From contig CADAQM010000008.1 of the NCBI GenBank assembly GCA_902790135.1, positions 1 to 64,000 on the forward strand: a stretch of DNA of 64,000 nucleotides, read 5' to 3'. The translations under genes were made by a program, and so were the position numbers. Positions 9,011 to 17,138 of the stretch are shown in pieces (position 1 is the stretch's first letter; every line of letters begins with the position of its first letter). Origin of the DNA: an uncultured Coriobacteriaceae bacterium. Lineage in GTDB: Bacteria > Actinomycetota > Coriobacteriia > Coriobacteriales > Atopobiaceae. A model generated the notes under the pieces. It was given only the letters and a program-made list of their open reading frames with translations, ran no database searches and was not told where the DNA came from.

Positions 9011-9553
9011 ATGGAATTCGATGAGGCTGTTGAACTTGTGCGTCTTTTACGCACGAGCAAGGACCCAGCAGGTTCCCTATGCGTAGCTGCTGAGGACGCT
9101 TCCGAAGTCTCTGTCGACTTTAACATGCTGTCAGCCCAGTATCCCATGCTGCCCAACGTGGTAAATATGGTGGCCTCTGTGGTCAAAAGGTTGATGATAG
9201 AGGGTCCCGATAAGAACCGTTTCTATACTGCACTGTGGGAGTTTCTATCGTCTGATTCGCTCATGCCCACTGACGAAGAAAAAGCGATTGCACTGCTGTT
9301 TCTCCTAGACAGCTATCTAATTCCGTATCGGCAACTTCCTCTGCTGTGTATGAGCGAAGATGACTACAAAAGACATAGGGATAGCCTTGCATTCAATATT
9401 GGAGTGGCGCGCCATATCATGCAGCGCGACTTCCTTCAAAAGACGCAAGAGGCATCAGCTGTATTGTCCATTATAGAATCGTGCGAAAGCAACGAGGAGA
9501 AGGCGGTTCTTATGGCAGTTGTTCTGGGTATGGTCCGGGAAGGAGCAGCGTAA
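9011..9553 (+). CDS. Helical protein of unknown function, third gene of nitrilase operon
   Basis: I do not recognise this 180-residue protein. It looks soluble and mostly alpha-helical, with no signal peptide or membrane segment. Features that stand out are EEKAIALLFLLDSYLIPYRQLPLLCM in the centre and a C-terminal SNEEKAVLMAVVLGMV helix. ATG 9011 has a strong GAGGAGG site (8999-9005) five bases upstream that overlaps the preceding stop, so translation is probably coupled. The frame runs open further upstream, but those starts lie inside the winged-helix gene. The operon ends at the palindrome at 9652-9710. It may be a partner or antitoxin of the nitrilase; nothing shows this directly. Confidence 0.65.
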   Translation: MEFDEAVELVRLLRTSKDPAGSLCVAAEDASEVSVDFNMLSAQYPMLPNVVNMVASVVKRLMIEGPDKNRFYTALWEFLSSDSLMPTDEEKAIALLFLLDSYLIPYRQLPLLCMSEDDYKRHRDSLAFNIGVARHIMQRDFLQKTQEASAVLSIIESCESNEEKAVLMAVVLGMVREGAA

Positions 9554-9651
9554 TTCTAGATAGCTTGCCATTTCGGTGCGATGTGTTCATGGCGTTGCTT
9601 CAAAGAACGATGTTTTAGAATACATATGAGTTGATTACGCCTCGCAATTCG

Positions 9652-9710
9652 ACGCGAAGAGGACCAAAGAAGGCCACCTTCTGGGTGGCCTTCTTTGGTC
9701 CTCTTCGCGT
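9652..9710. terminator. 27-bp perfect palindromic hairpin, probable bidirectional terminator
   Basis: Arms 9652-9678 and 9684-9710 are exact reverse complements with a five-base TTCTG loop. The inner GGCCACC/GGTGGCC stem is flanked by AAAGAA and TTCTTT, the layout of a two-way terminator. It lies about 100 bases after the nitrilase operon. The stem is unusually long and perfect for the region. Confidence 0.7.
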
Positions 9711-9762
9711 TGGGGCGTCGGACTAAACAGGTCCCATTTCACAGACTGTCTGACGTAGCCTA

Positions 9763-10211
9763 GAAATCCCCATTGTCACAAAACGGATTTCCCCACGCTC
9801 ACATGGGGAAATCCCCACTCTCACGAAGGTGCGGCATGCCCGTCGCCCGAGACGTCGTAGCTTCCTTGGCAAGGGTGTCCAAGCTCTTGCATCGGAAGGA
9901 CGAAAGTAAGGATGGAACAAGGCATGTCGCAGGTATATGAAATACGCAGACTGTGGTAGGAGGGGCGAGACGTCTCCGAAATATCCCGCATGACCGGCCA
10001 CGACCGCAAGACGGTCAGAAAGCACCTACAGATGGAGGACTTCTCTTCCGAGGCGTCCGCGCCTAGGCGGAAGAGCCCATCGAAGCTCAGCCCGTCCAAG
10101 GGCTACATCGACCGCACGCTCGAGACCGACCTGCACGAGTGGCGCAAGCAGAGGCACACCGCCACCAGGATCTACGCCAAGATACTGGGGACGGGCTATG
10201 AGGGAAGTTAA
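9763..10211 (+). mobile_element. IS21-family remnant (left end and 5' part of istA)
   Basis: Three copies of a GGATTTCCCC-like motif lie at 9764-9772, 9785-9795 and 9804-9814; the last two make a perfect 11-bp inverted repeat. Such repeated end sites are typical of IS21 elements. The start of an istA transposase gene follows at 9912, and no istB or right end is present. The element is dead and marks past insertion next to the hicAB locus. Confidence 0.6.
9912..10211 (+). pseudogene. istA: istA, IS21-family transposase N-terminal fragment
   Basis: From ATG 9912 the frame reads MEQGMSQVYEIRRLW, then a TAG at 9957-9959, then EGRDVSEISRMTGHDRKTVRKHL, the N-terminal helix-turn-helix of IstA. It continues through ATRIYAKILGTGYEGS to a TAA at 10209-10211. 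The whole DDE catalytic domain is missing. Both the nonsense codon and the truncation make it non-functional. Confidence 0.75.
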
Positions 10212-10301
10212 TCGCTCGTGCAGTAATACGTCGGGGAGCGCAAGTGTGAGACGCGGCATGCGCCATCATTTGCATTCGATGTCGCAGAATCATAAGAAAG
10301 A

Positions 10302-10331
10302 CCGCGCAAAGCCCTGCAAGGCTATGCGCGG
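10302..10331 (-). terminator. Rho-independent terminator of hicAB
   Basis: Arms 10302-10313 and 10320-10331 pair over 12 bases with one mismatch and a six-base loop. On the minus strand the stem is followed by TCTTTCTT. It lies 25 bases after the hicB stop. Confidence 0.7.
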
Positions 10332-10355
10332 CCATCACGTTCTGACTCGCTTCCG

Positions 10356-10817
10356 TTACGCTATCGTTGTTTCCTTCCGAGGCCTACCGGGCTTGGAGTC
10401 CTCTGCGAGCCTCGTCTCTACGCTCTCTACGGACACCATGCGCGTGCGTCCAACCTTCCAACTGGTGAGCAACTCTGCCTTGCAAAGCTGTGCAACGCGT
10501 GCGGTGCTGACCCCGAGTGCCTTTGCCGCCTCCGCAGCAGTCATTGCCGGGACCTCGTCGAGGCCTGTTTCGATGGCGATGGTGATCATGCGGCCACCCA
10601 TCGTCGGGCTGGTACCCAGGGGGAGCTCGGGCCAGGCTTCTCCTCTCATGAGGTAGTCAAGGGCGGTTTCCCTCAGCCAGTCTGCAGACATTCTAATCGC
10701 ATCGTTCAGGTTGTAACCCTCGGTGACACCGTCGAGTCCGACCGGCAATGCGACCACTCGCTCGTCGCGCTCAAGCAATTCGAAGTCGCAGACAAACACC
10801 TCCTTCTTTCCTACCAT
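10356..10817 (-). CDS. hicB: HicB-family antitoxin
   Basis: A 153-residue antitoxin of the HicAB type II system. The N-terminal half has the HicB partial RNase-H-like fold (VFVCDFELLE, VALPVGLDGVTEGYNLNDAI). The C-terminal part adds a DNA-binding helix-turn-helix, AAEAAKALGVSTARVAQLCKAELL, which would let it repress its own promoter. It follows hicA on the same strand after 57 bases and has a strong ribosome-binding site (GGAGAAGGGAG). It neutralises HicA by binding it. The pair probably stabilises the accessory region or acts in phage response. Confidence 0.85.
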   Translation of the reverse strand: MVGKKEVFVCDFELLERDERVVALPVGLDGVTEGYNLNDAIRMSADWLRETALDYLMRGEAWPELPLGTSPTMGGRMITIAIETGLDEVPAMTAAEAAKALGVSTARVAQLCKAELLTSWKVGRTRMVSVESVETRLAEDSKPGRPRKETTIA

Positions 10818-10874
10818 GCTGCACTCCCTTCTCCTTTCTTCGTGATCCGCTTAAGCCCCGAAGGGGGGGTGGGG

Positions 10875-11057
10875 CTACAGCAGCCCCGCCTGTTTCCTGA
10901 TAGCCTGCGCGGTGATTTCGTCTATCTCCGCGTGGCGAGGAACTGATATCGAGCGCAACCCCGGCTTGACGAACTTGTCGTGCGGTCCGTTCCTTCGCTT
11001 GACCTTTGTCCAGCCGGCCTCAATCAGCTCCTTCTCGAGGTCCCGCTTCTTAGGCAT
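10875..11057 (-). CDS. hicA: HicA-family mRNA interferase toxin
   Basis: A 60-residue double-stranded-RNA-binding-fold protein. It has the HicA core: ELIEAGWTKVKRRNGPHDKFVKPG, with the catalytic histidine in GPHDKF, then ISVPRHAEIDEITAQAIRKQAGL. HicA cleaves mRNA independently of ribosomes when unbound by HicB. The ATG at 11057 has a GGAGGTGATCC site just upstream. It is the first gene of the hicAB transcription unit, with a palindrome 33 bases upstream of the start. Length is normal for the family. Confidence 0.88.
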   Translation of the reverse strand: MPKKRDLEKELIEAGWTKVKRRNGPHDKFVKPGLRSISVPRHAEIDEITAQAIRKQAGLL

Positions 11058-11089
11058 GGATCACCTCCCACTCTTGAAGCGATATTAAT

Positions 11090-11104
11090 CTTAGCACAGC
11101 TAAG
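11090..11104 (-). promoter_or_regulatory. Candidate HicB operator
   Basis: CTTAGC-ACA-GCTAAG is a perfect palindrome 33 bases upstream of hicA, and a further GCTAAG half-site lies at 11133-11138. Its place upstream of a toxin-antitoxin pair whose antitoxin has a DNA-binding domain suggests autoregulation. This is inferred from position and symmetry. Confidence 0.45.
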
Positions 11105-11147
11105 GGATAAGGAGAACAATAATATTACATCAGCTAAGAATTTTTAA

Positions 11148-11217
11148 AGCCAAAGGGGGAACCTCTTTTGGCTCATACACAAAGGGTCCTAAGGCTACCC
11201 TCAGCCTTGGGACCCTT
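11148..11217 (-). terminator. Two hairpins between malL-like gene and hicA
   Basis: The stronger stem pairs 11182-11196 with 11203-11217 (15 bases, one G-T pair), just downstream of the minus-strand glucosidase gene, and probably terminates it. A second, weaker stem pairs AGCCAAA (11148-11154) with TTTGGCT (11167-11173) and is followed on the minus strand by an A/T-rich tail. Confidence 0.6.
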
Positions 11218-11242
11218 CCCGTGAGTCTCTCAAGCCCTGGGA

Positions 11243-12835
11243 CTACTCCACCACCAGCGCAAACGCCTCGTACGACCTCACGATACCCGCGACAGGCGTG
11301 CCCTCGTAGTTACACGCAGCCTCAACCAGCGTCGCCGCAGCGTACTCCTCGGGCACCCGCCACGCCACCTCGTGGTCGGTGAAGTTGCAGACCACGAGCA
11401 TCTTCTGCCCTTCCAGCTTCCGCTCGTAGACAAAGAGCTCGTCGCTCAAAGGCTCGAGTAGCCTGAAGTGCCCATGCACCACAAGATCGCTCTGCTTGCG
11501 CAGCGCGATCAGCCCCTGGTAGTGCGCAAACACAGAATTGGGGTCATCCACCTGCGCCTCAGCGTTGATGGTGGCGCAGTTGGGGTTGATCGGCAGCCAC
11601 GGTTCGCCGGTGGTGAATCCGGCCTTCGGACTCGCGTCCCACTGCATGGGGGTGCGCGCGTTGTCGCGGCATATCTCGCGCATGCAGGCCATGGCCTCCT
11701 CGTGGCTGCAGCCACAATCCTGCGTCAGCATGCGATAGGCATCGTGTGCCTCCAGGTCGTTGACCATGCTCATGTCCTCGAAGGGATAGTTGGTCATGCC
11801 CAGCTCTTCGCCCTGGTAGATGTAGGGCGTGCCCTGCATGAGGTGCAGGCAGGTGGCGAGCATCTTGGCGCTCAGCTCGGCCACACCGTCAAGGCCCGTC
11901 TCCCAACGGTTGAAGACCTGCTTGAGGTCCACGAGGCGCGGCTTGTCGGTCACCCACTTGCCGCGGTCCGGGTCACCGGTCAGGCTCACGTGCTCGAACT
12001 GGAAGACCATCGACAGCTCGCTCCCGTCCAAGTTGGCGTACTTCTTGGCGGTCTCCACGGTGGCACCGCTCACCTCGCCCACGGTCATGGTGTCGTACTT
12101 GGAGAGCACGCGCCTGCGCATGTCCTGCAGGTGCGGGTGCACGCCATCGTCGTTGATCAGCGGGAAGAGTGGGGCATAGCCGGTCGGTCCAGGCTCGCCC
12201 GAGGGGAAGCTCGTGTCCTTGGCGATCATGCCGATGACGTCCATGCGGAAGCCGTCCACGCCCTTGGCCAGCCACCAGTCCATCATGTCAAAGACCTCGT
12301 CGGCCACGCGCGGGTTCTCCCAGTTGAGGTCGGGCTGCTTCTTGGAGAAGCAATGCAGGTAGTACTGCTGGGTGGTCTCGTCCCACTCCCAGATGCTGCC
12401 ACCAAAGACGCCGCCCATGTTGGAGGGCTCATGCCCATCCACCGCGTCGCGCCAATAGTAGTAGTCGCGATAGGGGTTCTCGCAGCTCGAGCGGCTCTGC
12501 TTGAACCACTCATGCTCGTCGGACGAATGGTTGACCACGAGGTCCATCACGATCTTGATGCCGAGCGAGTGCGCGGTGGCGAGCATCTCGTCGAAGTCCT
12601 CCATCGTCCCGAAGCCCGGCCAGATGGCGCGGTAGTTGGAGATGTCGTAACCGTTGTCGTCCATGGGGCTCTCGTAGACCGGCGAGAGCCAGATGACGTC
12701 GATGCCCAGCTTGGCGAGGTAGGGGAGGCGACTGGTGATGCCTGGGATGTCGCCGGTGCCGCTTCCGGTGGAGTCCTGGAAGCTCTTGGGATAGATCTGA
12801 TACACGACGATGCGTTGCCACCACTGCTCGCTCAT
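11243..12835 (-). CDS. GH13 alpha-glucosidase (oligo-1,6-glucosidase type), lacking the NHD motif
   Basis: A 530-residue cytoplasmic glycoside hydrolase family 13 protein that would release glucose from short isomalto- or malto-oligosaccharides. Visible motifs are WWQRIVVYQIYPKSF at the start, DLVVNHSS, the nucleophile Asp in GFRMDVIG (about residue 200), the acid/base Glu in VGEVSG, and GTPYIYQGEELGMTN. The stretch that normally carries the third catalytic acid (NNHDQPR-like) is absent: WETGLDGVA runs straight into ELSAKMLATCLH. The protein is about 30 residues shorter than MalL-type enzymes, which fits an in-frame deletion. Start ATG 12835 has AAAGGGGG upstream. It is monocistronic and divergent from a glycosyltransferase. 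Activity is doubtful. Confidence 0.85.
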   Translation of the reverse strand: MSEQWWQRIVVYQIYPKSFQDSTGSGTGDIPGITSRLPYLAKLGIDVIWLSPVYESPMDDNGYDISNYRAIWPGFGTMEDFDEMLATAHSLGIKIVMDLVVNHSSDEHEWFKQSRSSCENPYRDYYYWRDAVDGHEPSNMGGVFGGSIWEWDETTQQYYLHCFSKKQPDLNWENPRVADEVFDMMDWWLAKGVDGFRMDVIGMIAKDTSFPSGEPGPTGYAPLFPLINDDGVHPHLQDMRRRVLSKYDTMTVGEVSGATVETAKKYANLDGSELSMVFQFEHVSLTGDPDRGKWVTDKPRLVDLKQVFNRWETGLDGVAELSAKMLATCLHLMQGTPYIYQGEELGMTNYPFEDMSMVNDLEAHDAYRMLTQDCGCSHEEAMACMREICRDNARTPMQWDASPKAGFTTGEPWLPINPNCATINAEAQVDDPNSVFAHYQGLIALRKQSDLVVHGHFRLLEPLSDELFVYERKLEGQKMLVVCNFTDHEVAWRVPEEYAAATLVEAACNYEGTPVAGIVRSYEAFALVVE

Positions 12836-13005
12836 GGGTCCCCCTTTGTCGGATGCCGTCCTCTCTATGGTATACGCACGCCGTGGCACGCTTGCGCCGT
12901 GAGAGCCTTTGTGCCGCGGGCGGCACACCAACACCCACGGAGAAAAGATGCTAAGACGCATTGCAGGTTTGTTAGAAGCAAAAAAGTAAGGGTGCCGAGT
13001 TACGT

Positions 13006-13030
13006 GCAATTAGCCTACCATGCTAATTGC
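13006..13030. promoter_or_regulatory. Perfect 9-bp inverted repeat, candidate operator
   Basis: GCAATTAGC (13006-13014) and GCTAATTGC (13022-13030) are separated by seven bases in the 246-base gap between the divergent glucosidase and glycosyltransferase genes. The AT-rich symmetric site suggests a regulator-binding sequence. No regulator gene is adjacent. Confidence 0.4.
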
Positions 13031-13081
13031 GTGAAATAGATAACAAAAAACGTTCGCATTAGCTAGACGAGTGAGGGGTTC

Positions 13082-14158
13082 ATGCAGCGCACGGGGATTA
13101 CTTCAACTGCTACGCAGCCACCTGCTCTCCAACCGGGCCAAGCCTGTGGATGCCCCAGTCCCCTCATCAGCGTGCTCGTGCCCGTCTACAACGTGGCGCC
13201 ATGGCTCGACGAGTGCATCGCATCCATCGTCAACCAGACGGAGCGCAACCTGGAGATCATCCTCATCGATGACGCCTCGACCGACGGATCGGGAGAGATT
13301 GCAGATGCATGGGCTGCTCGAGATGAACGAATCACCGTCATCCACAAGCCCGTCAACTTGGGGCTGTACGACTCGCGCAACATGAGCGTCAGGCTGGCAA
13401 GGGGAGACTACATCTCCTTCGTCGACAGCGACGACTACATCAGGCCCGACATGCTCTCCAAGATGCTTGCCCTCCTGCGGCGGGAGGACGCGGACGTCGC
13501 CGTGTGCTGGTGGACTAAAATCACGCAAGAAGGCGCCATCGATCGGCCCCTTTGCGTGGAGACGGGCACGACGGGCGACGCCGAGCTCACGCTCTCGTAC
13601 TGCATTCCCGATGAGGCTGACCCGCACTACAACGGAGACCTATGGACCAAGCTCTTCAAGCGCAGCGCGATTCTCGGTGATGATGGGCTTCCGATTGCCT
13701 TCGATGCGCAGCGCAGGTGTTGCGAAGATTTGGTCTGGGATATCAAGGTGCTGATGCGCATCAAGAAGGCGGTCTTCCTCAACGAGTGCCTTTACGTGTA
13801 TCGCGCACAGAGACCGCAGAATACGTCCTCAAGGGCCTCCATGGATTCCAAGCTCGCATGGGACTCCGTGCAGGCCTTCACCGAAGGGAGGGACCTGCTC
13901 GCCTCCGCTGGGTTTAGCGCGGCGACCAATGTTGCCCAAAAGACCTTCTACCACAGGCAGCGCTGCATGGGCGCTTCCATCGTCTGCGGGGACGAGAAGG
14001 CGTACCGGAGTTGCTCCGACCACTACCTGAGGGACGTGTGGTCCTGGTTTTTGGCAAACCCGAGCGCGCCGCACCTCGTTTGGCTCGCCAAGCGCCTGAT
14101 TCGCCGTTGTCAGCTGGCGTGTCGACACCTGCTTGCGAGGAGAAATGGACGCCAATGA
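13082..14158 (+). CDS. Glycosyltransferase family 2
   Basis: A 358-residue GT-A-fold transferase. The domain starts at about residue 28 with LISVLVPVYNVAPWLDECI, followed by LIDDASTDGSGEIAD and the metal-binding DSDD in YISFVDSDDYI. A conserved RCCEDLVWDIKVL region lies later. It would move a sugar from a nucleotide donor to a cell-surface glycan; the acceptor is unknown. The extra 27 N-terminal residues are polar and unusual but the ATG at 13082 has GAGGGG 4-9 bases upstream. It is a single gene. It belongs to the same family as the remnants at 2.3-6.4 kb. Confidence 0.85.
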   Translation: MQRTGITSTATQPPALQPGQACGCPSPLISVLVPVYNVAPWLDECIASIVNQTERNLEIILIDDASTDGSGEIADAWAARDERITVIHKPVNLGLYDSRNMSVRLARGDYISFVDSDDYIRPDMLSKMLALLRREDADVAVCWWTKITQEGAIDRPLCVETGTTGDAELTLSYCIPDEADPHYNGDLWTKLFKRSAILGDDGLPIAFDAQRRCCEDLVWDIKVLMRIKKAVFLNECLYVYRAQRPQNTSSRASMDSKLAWDSVQAFTEGRDLLASAGFSAATNVAQKTFYHRQRCMGASIVCGDEKAYRSCSDHYLRDVWSWFLANPSAPHLVWLAKRLIRRCQLACRHLLARRNGRQ

Positions 14159-14257
14159 CCCTGAGCTAGGTGACACACTAACTCCCACGGAGTAAATGTG
14201 TCACCAGGCGTGGGGCTATTGCATAATGATGCGGACGGTCGCGTCGGAGGGACGAGC

Positions 14258-15082
14258 ATGATCAGGGCTAACTACCACACCCACACCAGCTTCTGCGACG
14301 GCGACAACTCGGCCGAGGAGATGGTGCGGCGAGCCCTCGACCTCGGTTTTCTGCATTTGGGCTTCTCGGGTCACATGGACGAGGAGATTCATATGGACTG
14401 GCAGTCCTACGTGGCGGAGGTCGCGCGCCTACGCGAGCTCACGGCCGGGCGCCTCGACATCCTCTGCGGCGTGGAGCTCGATACGCTCTATGATCCCGCG
14501 TCCTGCCCCGGCGCCGAGTACGTGATTGGCTCCACGCACTACCTGGACGTACACCCCGAGGGCTACTCGCGTGCCATCGACTGGAGCGCGGAGGTCTCCC
14601 AGCGTCTCTGTGACGAGTTCTTTGGCGGCGACTGGTATGCCATGTGCCGCTTCTACTACGAGCTTGAGGCGCAGGTGGTCGAGCGCACGCGCTGCACCTT
14701 CGTCGGCCACTTCGACCTGATCACGCGCTTCAACGACCAGCTCCACGCCTTCGACGAGCAGGACCGGCGCTACACGGGCCCCGCACTGGAGGCGATGGAG
14801 CATCTGGTGTCCCTCGGCGTTCCCCTTGAGATCAACTGCGGCGCACACAACCGCGGTCGCAAGGAGGAGCTCTACCCGCGCCGAAGCCTCCTTGCCGCCC
14901 TGCACGATATGGGTGGCGAGATCTTCATCAACTCCGACGCACACCAGACGGCGGTGCTGAACGGCAGTTTTGACGTCGCGGTCAAACGCGCCATCGCCTG
15001 CGGATTCACGCACGTGAACGTGCTCGCGCACGGTCCGATGGGGGAGATAGAGGCCCATCAGCTGGCGCTCGACACGCTCTGA
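14258..15082 (+). CDS. PHP-family histidinol-phosphatase-like phosphoesterase
   Basis: A 274-residue PHP-domain protein. Metal ligands are visible in NYHTHTSFCDGDNS near the start, GFSGHMDEE, CGVELDTLYD, VIGSTHYLD, FVGHFDLI, and the terminal INSDAH. This set matches HisJ-type histidinol-phosphatases, which dephosphorylate L-histidinol phosphate in histidine synthesis. No other his genes are nearby, so another phosphate-ester substrate is possible. ATG 14258 has GGAGG at 14246-14250; upstream starts lack one. A terminator follows at 15124. Confidence 0.8.
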   Translation: MIRANYHTHTSFCDGDNSAEEMVRRALDLGFLHLGFSGHMDEEIHMDWQSYVAEVARLRELTAGRLDILCGVELDTLYDPASCPGAEYVIGSTHYLDVHPEGYSRAIDWSAEVSQRLCDEFFGGDWYAMCRFYYELEAQVVERTRCTFVGHFDLITRFNDQLHAFDEQDRRYTGPALEAMEHLVSLGVPLEINCGAHNRGRKEELYPRRSLLAALHDMGGEIFINSDAHQTAVLNGSFDVAVKRAIACGFTHVNVLAHGPMGEIEAHQLALDTL

Positions 15083-15123
15083 CCATCACATCCCATACAC
15101 AAATCCGACCTTTCACCGCACCA

Positions 15124-15150
15124 AAAAAGCCGCATGTACCTGCGGTTTTT
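15124..15150 (+). terminator. Rho-independent terminator after the PHP gene
   Basis: CCGCA/TGCGG stem, extended by an A-run pairing with a five-T tail at 15146-15150, six-base loop. Confidence 0.65.
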
Positions 15151-15190
15151 ACAAGAATGTCAGTCATTACGTATCCTTAACGTTGAGCGG

Positions 15191-15220
15191 TTGTCGCGCC
15201 TGACACCAGCTGGGTACGAT
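15191..15220 (+). promoter_or_regulatory. Candidate promoter of the phosphate transporter operon
   Basis: TTGTCG (15191-15196) and TACGAT (15215-15220) with an 18-base spacer, 26 bases before the transporter ATG. No clear PhoB-type box was seen. Confidence 0.4.
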
Positions 15221-15246
15221 TATTCAACCCGACGAAAGGGGCTGTG

Positions 15247-16293
15247 ATGGCTGATTTGGCTCAGTTGCCGGGCATGATTGCCCAGAATCCTTTTCTTGCA
15301 CTTGTTTTGCTTACGGTGATGGGAACCATCTTTGTCAACGGTGCGACCGATGCTGCAAACGCAATTGCAGAGCCCATCGGCACCCGTGCCATCGATGTGG
15401 ACTCCGCCATCATCATGAGCGTCATCACCAACTTCCTAGGTTTGGTGGTGATGACCTTCTTCTCGACCGCAGTGGCCGACACCATGAGCAACATGGTCGA
15501 CTTTGGCGGTGACAACCACGCGGCCCTGATCGCGCTGGCTGCCGCCATGGTCTCCATCGTCACGTGGTCCTCGCTTGCGTGGGTCTTTGGCATCCCCACC
15601 AGCGAGAGCCACGCGCTGATCGCAGGCCTCACGGGCGCGGCCATTGCCGTCCACGGCGGCCTGAGCGGCGTCAACGGTGCCGAGTGGGTCAAGGTCGTCT
15701 ACGGTCTGGTGCTCTCCACGGTGCTTGGCTTTGCTGCGGGATGGGTCATCGCCAAGGTGATTCCTTACCTCTGTAGAAACGCCGACCGGCGTCAGGCCAA
15801 CGACTTCTTTGCAAAGATGCAGGTCTGGGCCGCTGCGGGCGCCTCGGCCATGCACGGCGCCCAGGACGGCCAGAAGTTCATGTCCACCGCCATGCTCGCC
15901 ATCGCGCTCTCGCAGGGCCTGAACGTCTCCAACCTCGAGTTCCCCCTGTGGCTCGAGGTGCTCTGCGCCGCCGTCATGGCCATCGGCACGGGCATTGGTG
16001 GCAAGCCCATCATCAAGAAGGTCGGCATCGACATGGTGCAGCTCGAGCAGTACCAGGGCTTTGCTGCGGCGCTGAGCGCGACCGGCGCACTCCTGATCGC
16101 GACGCTCACCGGCCTGCCCGTCTCCACCACCCACACCTCGTCCTCCTCCATGATGGGTGCCGGCGCCGCAAAGGACGTGCACTCCGTGGACTGGGAGGTC
16201 GCCAAGGAGATCGTCGCCACATGGGTCTTCACCTTCCCGGGCTGCGGTCTCATCGGCTTTGCGCTCGCCAAGCTCTTCCTCGTGCTCTTCTAA
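15247..16293 (+). CDS. PiT-family inorganic phosphate transporter
   Basis: A 348-residue membrane protein with about ten hydrophobic segments. The PiT signature appears twice: GTIFVNGATDAANAIAEPIGTRA near the N-terminus and MHGAQDGQKFM in the second half, with PTSESHAL and PVSTTHTSSSSMMG internal motifs. PiT carriers move phosphate, as a metal-phosphate complex, with H+ or Na+. ATG 15247 is preferred over GTG 15244 because AAAGGGG lies 5 bases upstream. The downstream DUF47 gene is the usual partner and probably co-transcribed. Confidence 0.92.
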   Translation: MADLAQLPGMIAQNPFLALVLLTVMGTIFVNGATDAANAIAEPIGTRAIDVDSAIIMSVITNFLGLVVMTFFSTAVADTMSNMVDFGGDNHAALIALAAAMVSIVTWSSLAWVFGIPTSESHALIAGLTGAAIAVHGGLSGVNGAEWVKVVYGLVLSTVLGFAAGWVIAKVIPYLCRNADRRQANDFFAKMQVWAAAGASAMHGAQDGQKFMSTAMLAIALSQGLNVSNLEFPLWLEVLCAAVMAIGTGIGGKPIIKKVGIDMVQLEQYQGFAAALSATGALLIATLTGLPVSTTHTSSSSMMGAGAAKDVHSVDWEVAKEIVATWVFTFPGCGLIGFALAKLFLVLF

Positions 16294-16359
16294 TCCCGTA
16301 GACAAGACCTGGCCTCAAGGACCTGCCCTTTCGGCTTAGATCACAGAAAGGTTGCTACC

Positions 16360-16983
16360 ATGCCTAAAATCAAGAAGGAAGACGTCTTCTACACCCTGCT
16401 CAAGAATCTGGCCGAGGTGCTGGTGCAGGCGGGTGAGGAGTACGTGTACGTGATGAACGCCTTCCCCGAGAGCGTCACGCGCATCCCTCGCATGAAGATG
16501 TTCGAGACGCAGGCCGACGACATCGTGCGTGACATCATGACGCGCCTGTACACGAGCTTCATCACCCCCTTCGACCGCGAGGACATCAGCGACCTGGCGC
16601 TTGCCATGGACGACGTCGTGGACTACATGGAGGGCGTCGTGCTCCGTCTCGACCTCTTCAACATCCAGGAGATGCGCCCGGGCGCCATCGAACTCGCCGA
16701 CCTCACACTTGCCGCAGTGCGCGAGATGCGCGAGATGATCTACCACCTGCCCGACTACAAGCGTGACGACGTGGTCATGAAGCAGGCCATCGCCGTCGGT
16801 CACATCGAGGACGGCGCCGATACCGTCTACGAGCATGCCCTGCACACGCTGTTCCGCGAGGATGAGACCCGTGGCAAGGAGAGTCTTGCCTGGCTGCGCG
16901 TCTTCGACCGCATGGAGCACTGCCTGGACGCGTGCGACAAGGCGGCTGGCGTGGTGCGCAACGTGGTGATGAAGAGCAGCTAA
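16360..16983 (+). CDS. DUF47 (PhoU-like) phosphate transport accessory protein
   Basis: A 207-residue helical protein of the DUF47/PhoU-like family: FYTLLKNLAEVLVQAG at the start, FETQADDIVRDIMTRLYTSFITPFDREDI, and ALAMDDVVDYMEGVV. Acidic residues in these helices usually bind metal clusters. The family is found directly behind PiT transporters and is thought to regulate or chaperone them. The gap to the transporter is 66 bases. Start ATG 16360 follows an AGAAAGG site. Length is typical. Confidence 0.9.
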   Translation: MPKIKKEDVFYTLLKNLAEVLVQAGEEYVYVMNAFPESVTRIPRMKMFETQADDIVRDIMTRLYTSFITPFDREDISDLALAMDDVVDYMEGVVLRLDLFNIQEMRPGAIELADLTLAAVREMREMIYHLPDYKRDDVVMKQAIAVGHIEDGADTVYEHALHTLFREDETRGKESLAWLRVFDRMEHCLDACDKAAGVVRNVVMKSS

Positions 16984-17138
16984 GGGATGGCGGCCAGAAC
17001 CGCTCCTTAAAGCTTCAGCTTACGCACAGTTCTTTGTAGAGCTTGCGATATGTGGGGCAACGACCTCCAGTGGGGTAAAATGACACGGTTGTGGGTACAA
17101 ACCCACCTACGTTCATTTGCACACTGGAGGTTCTTTGC

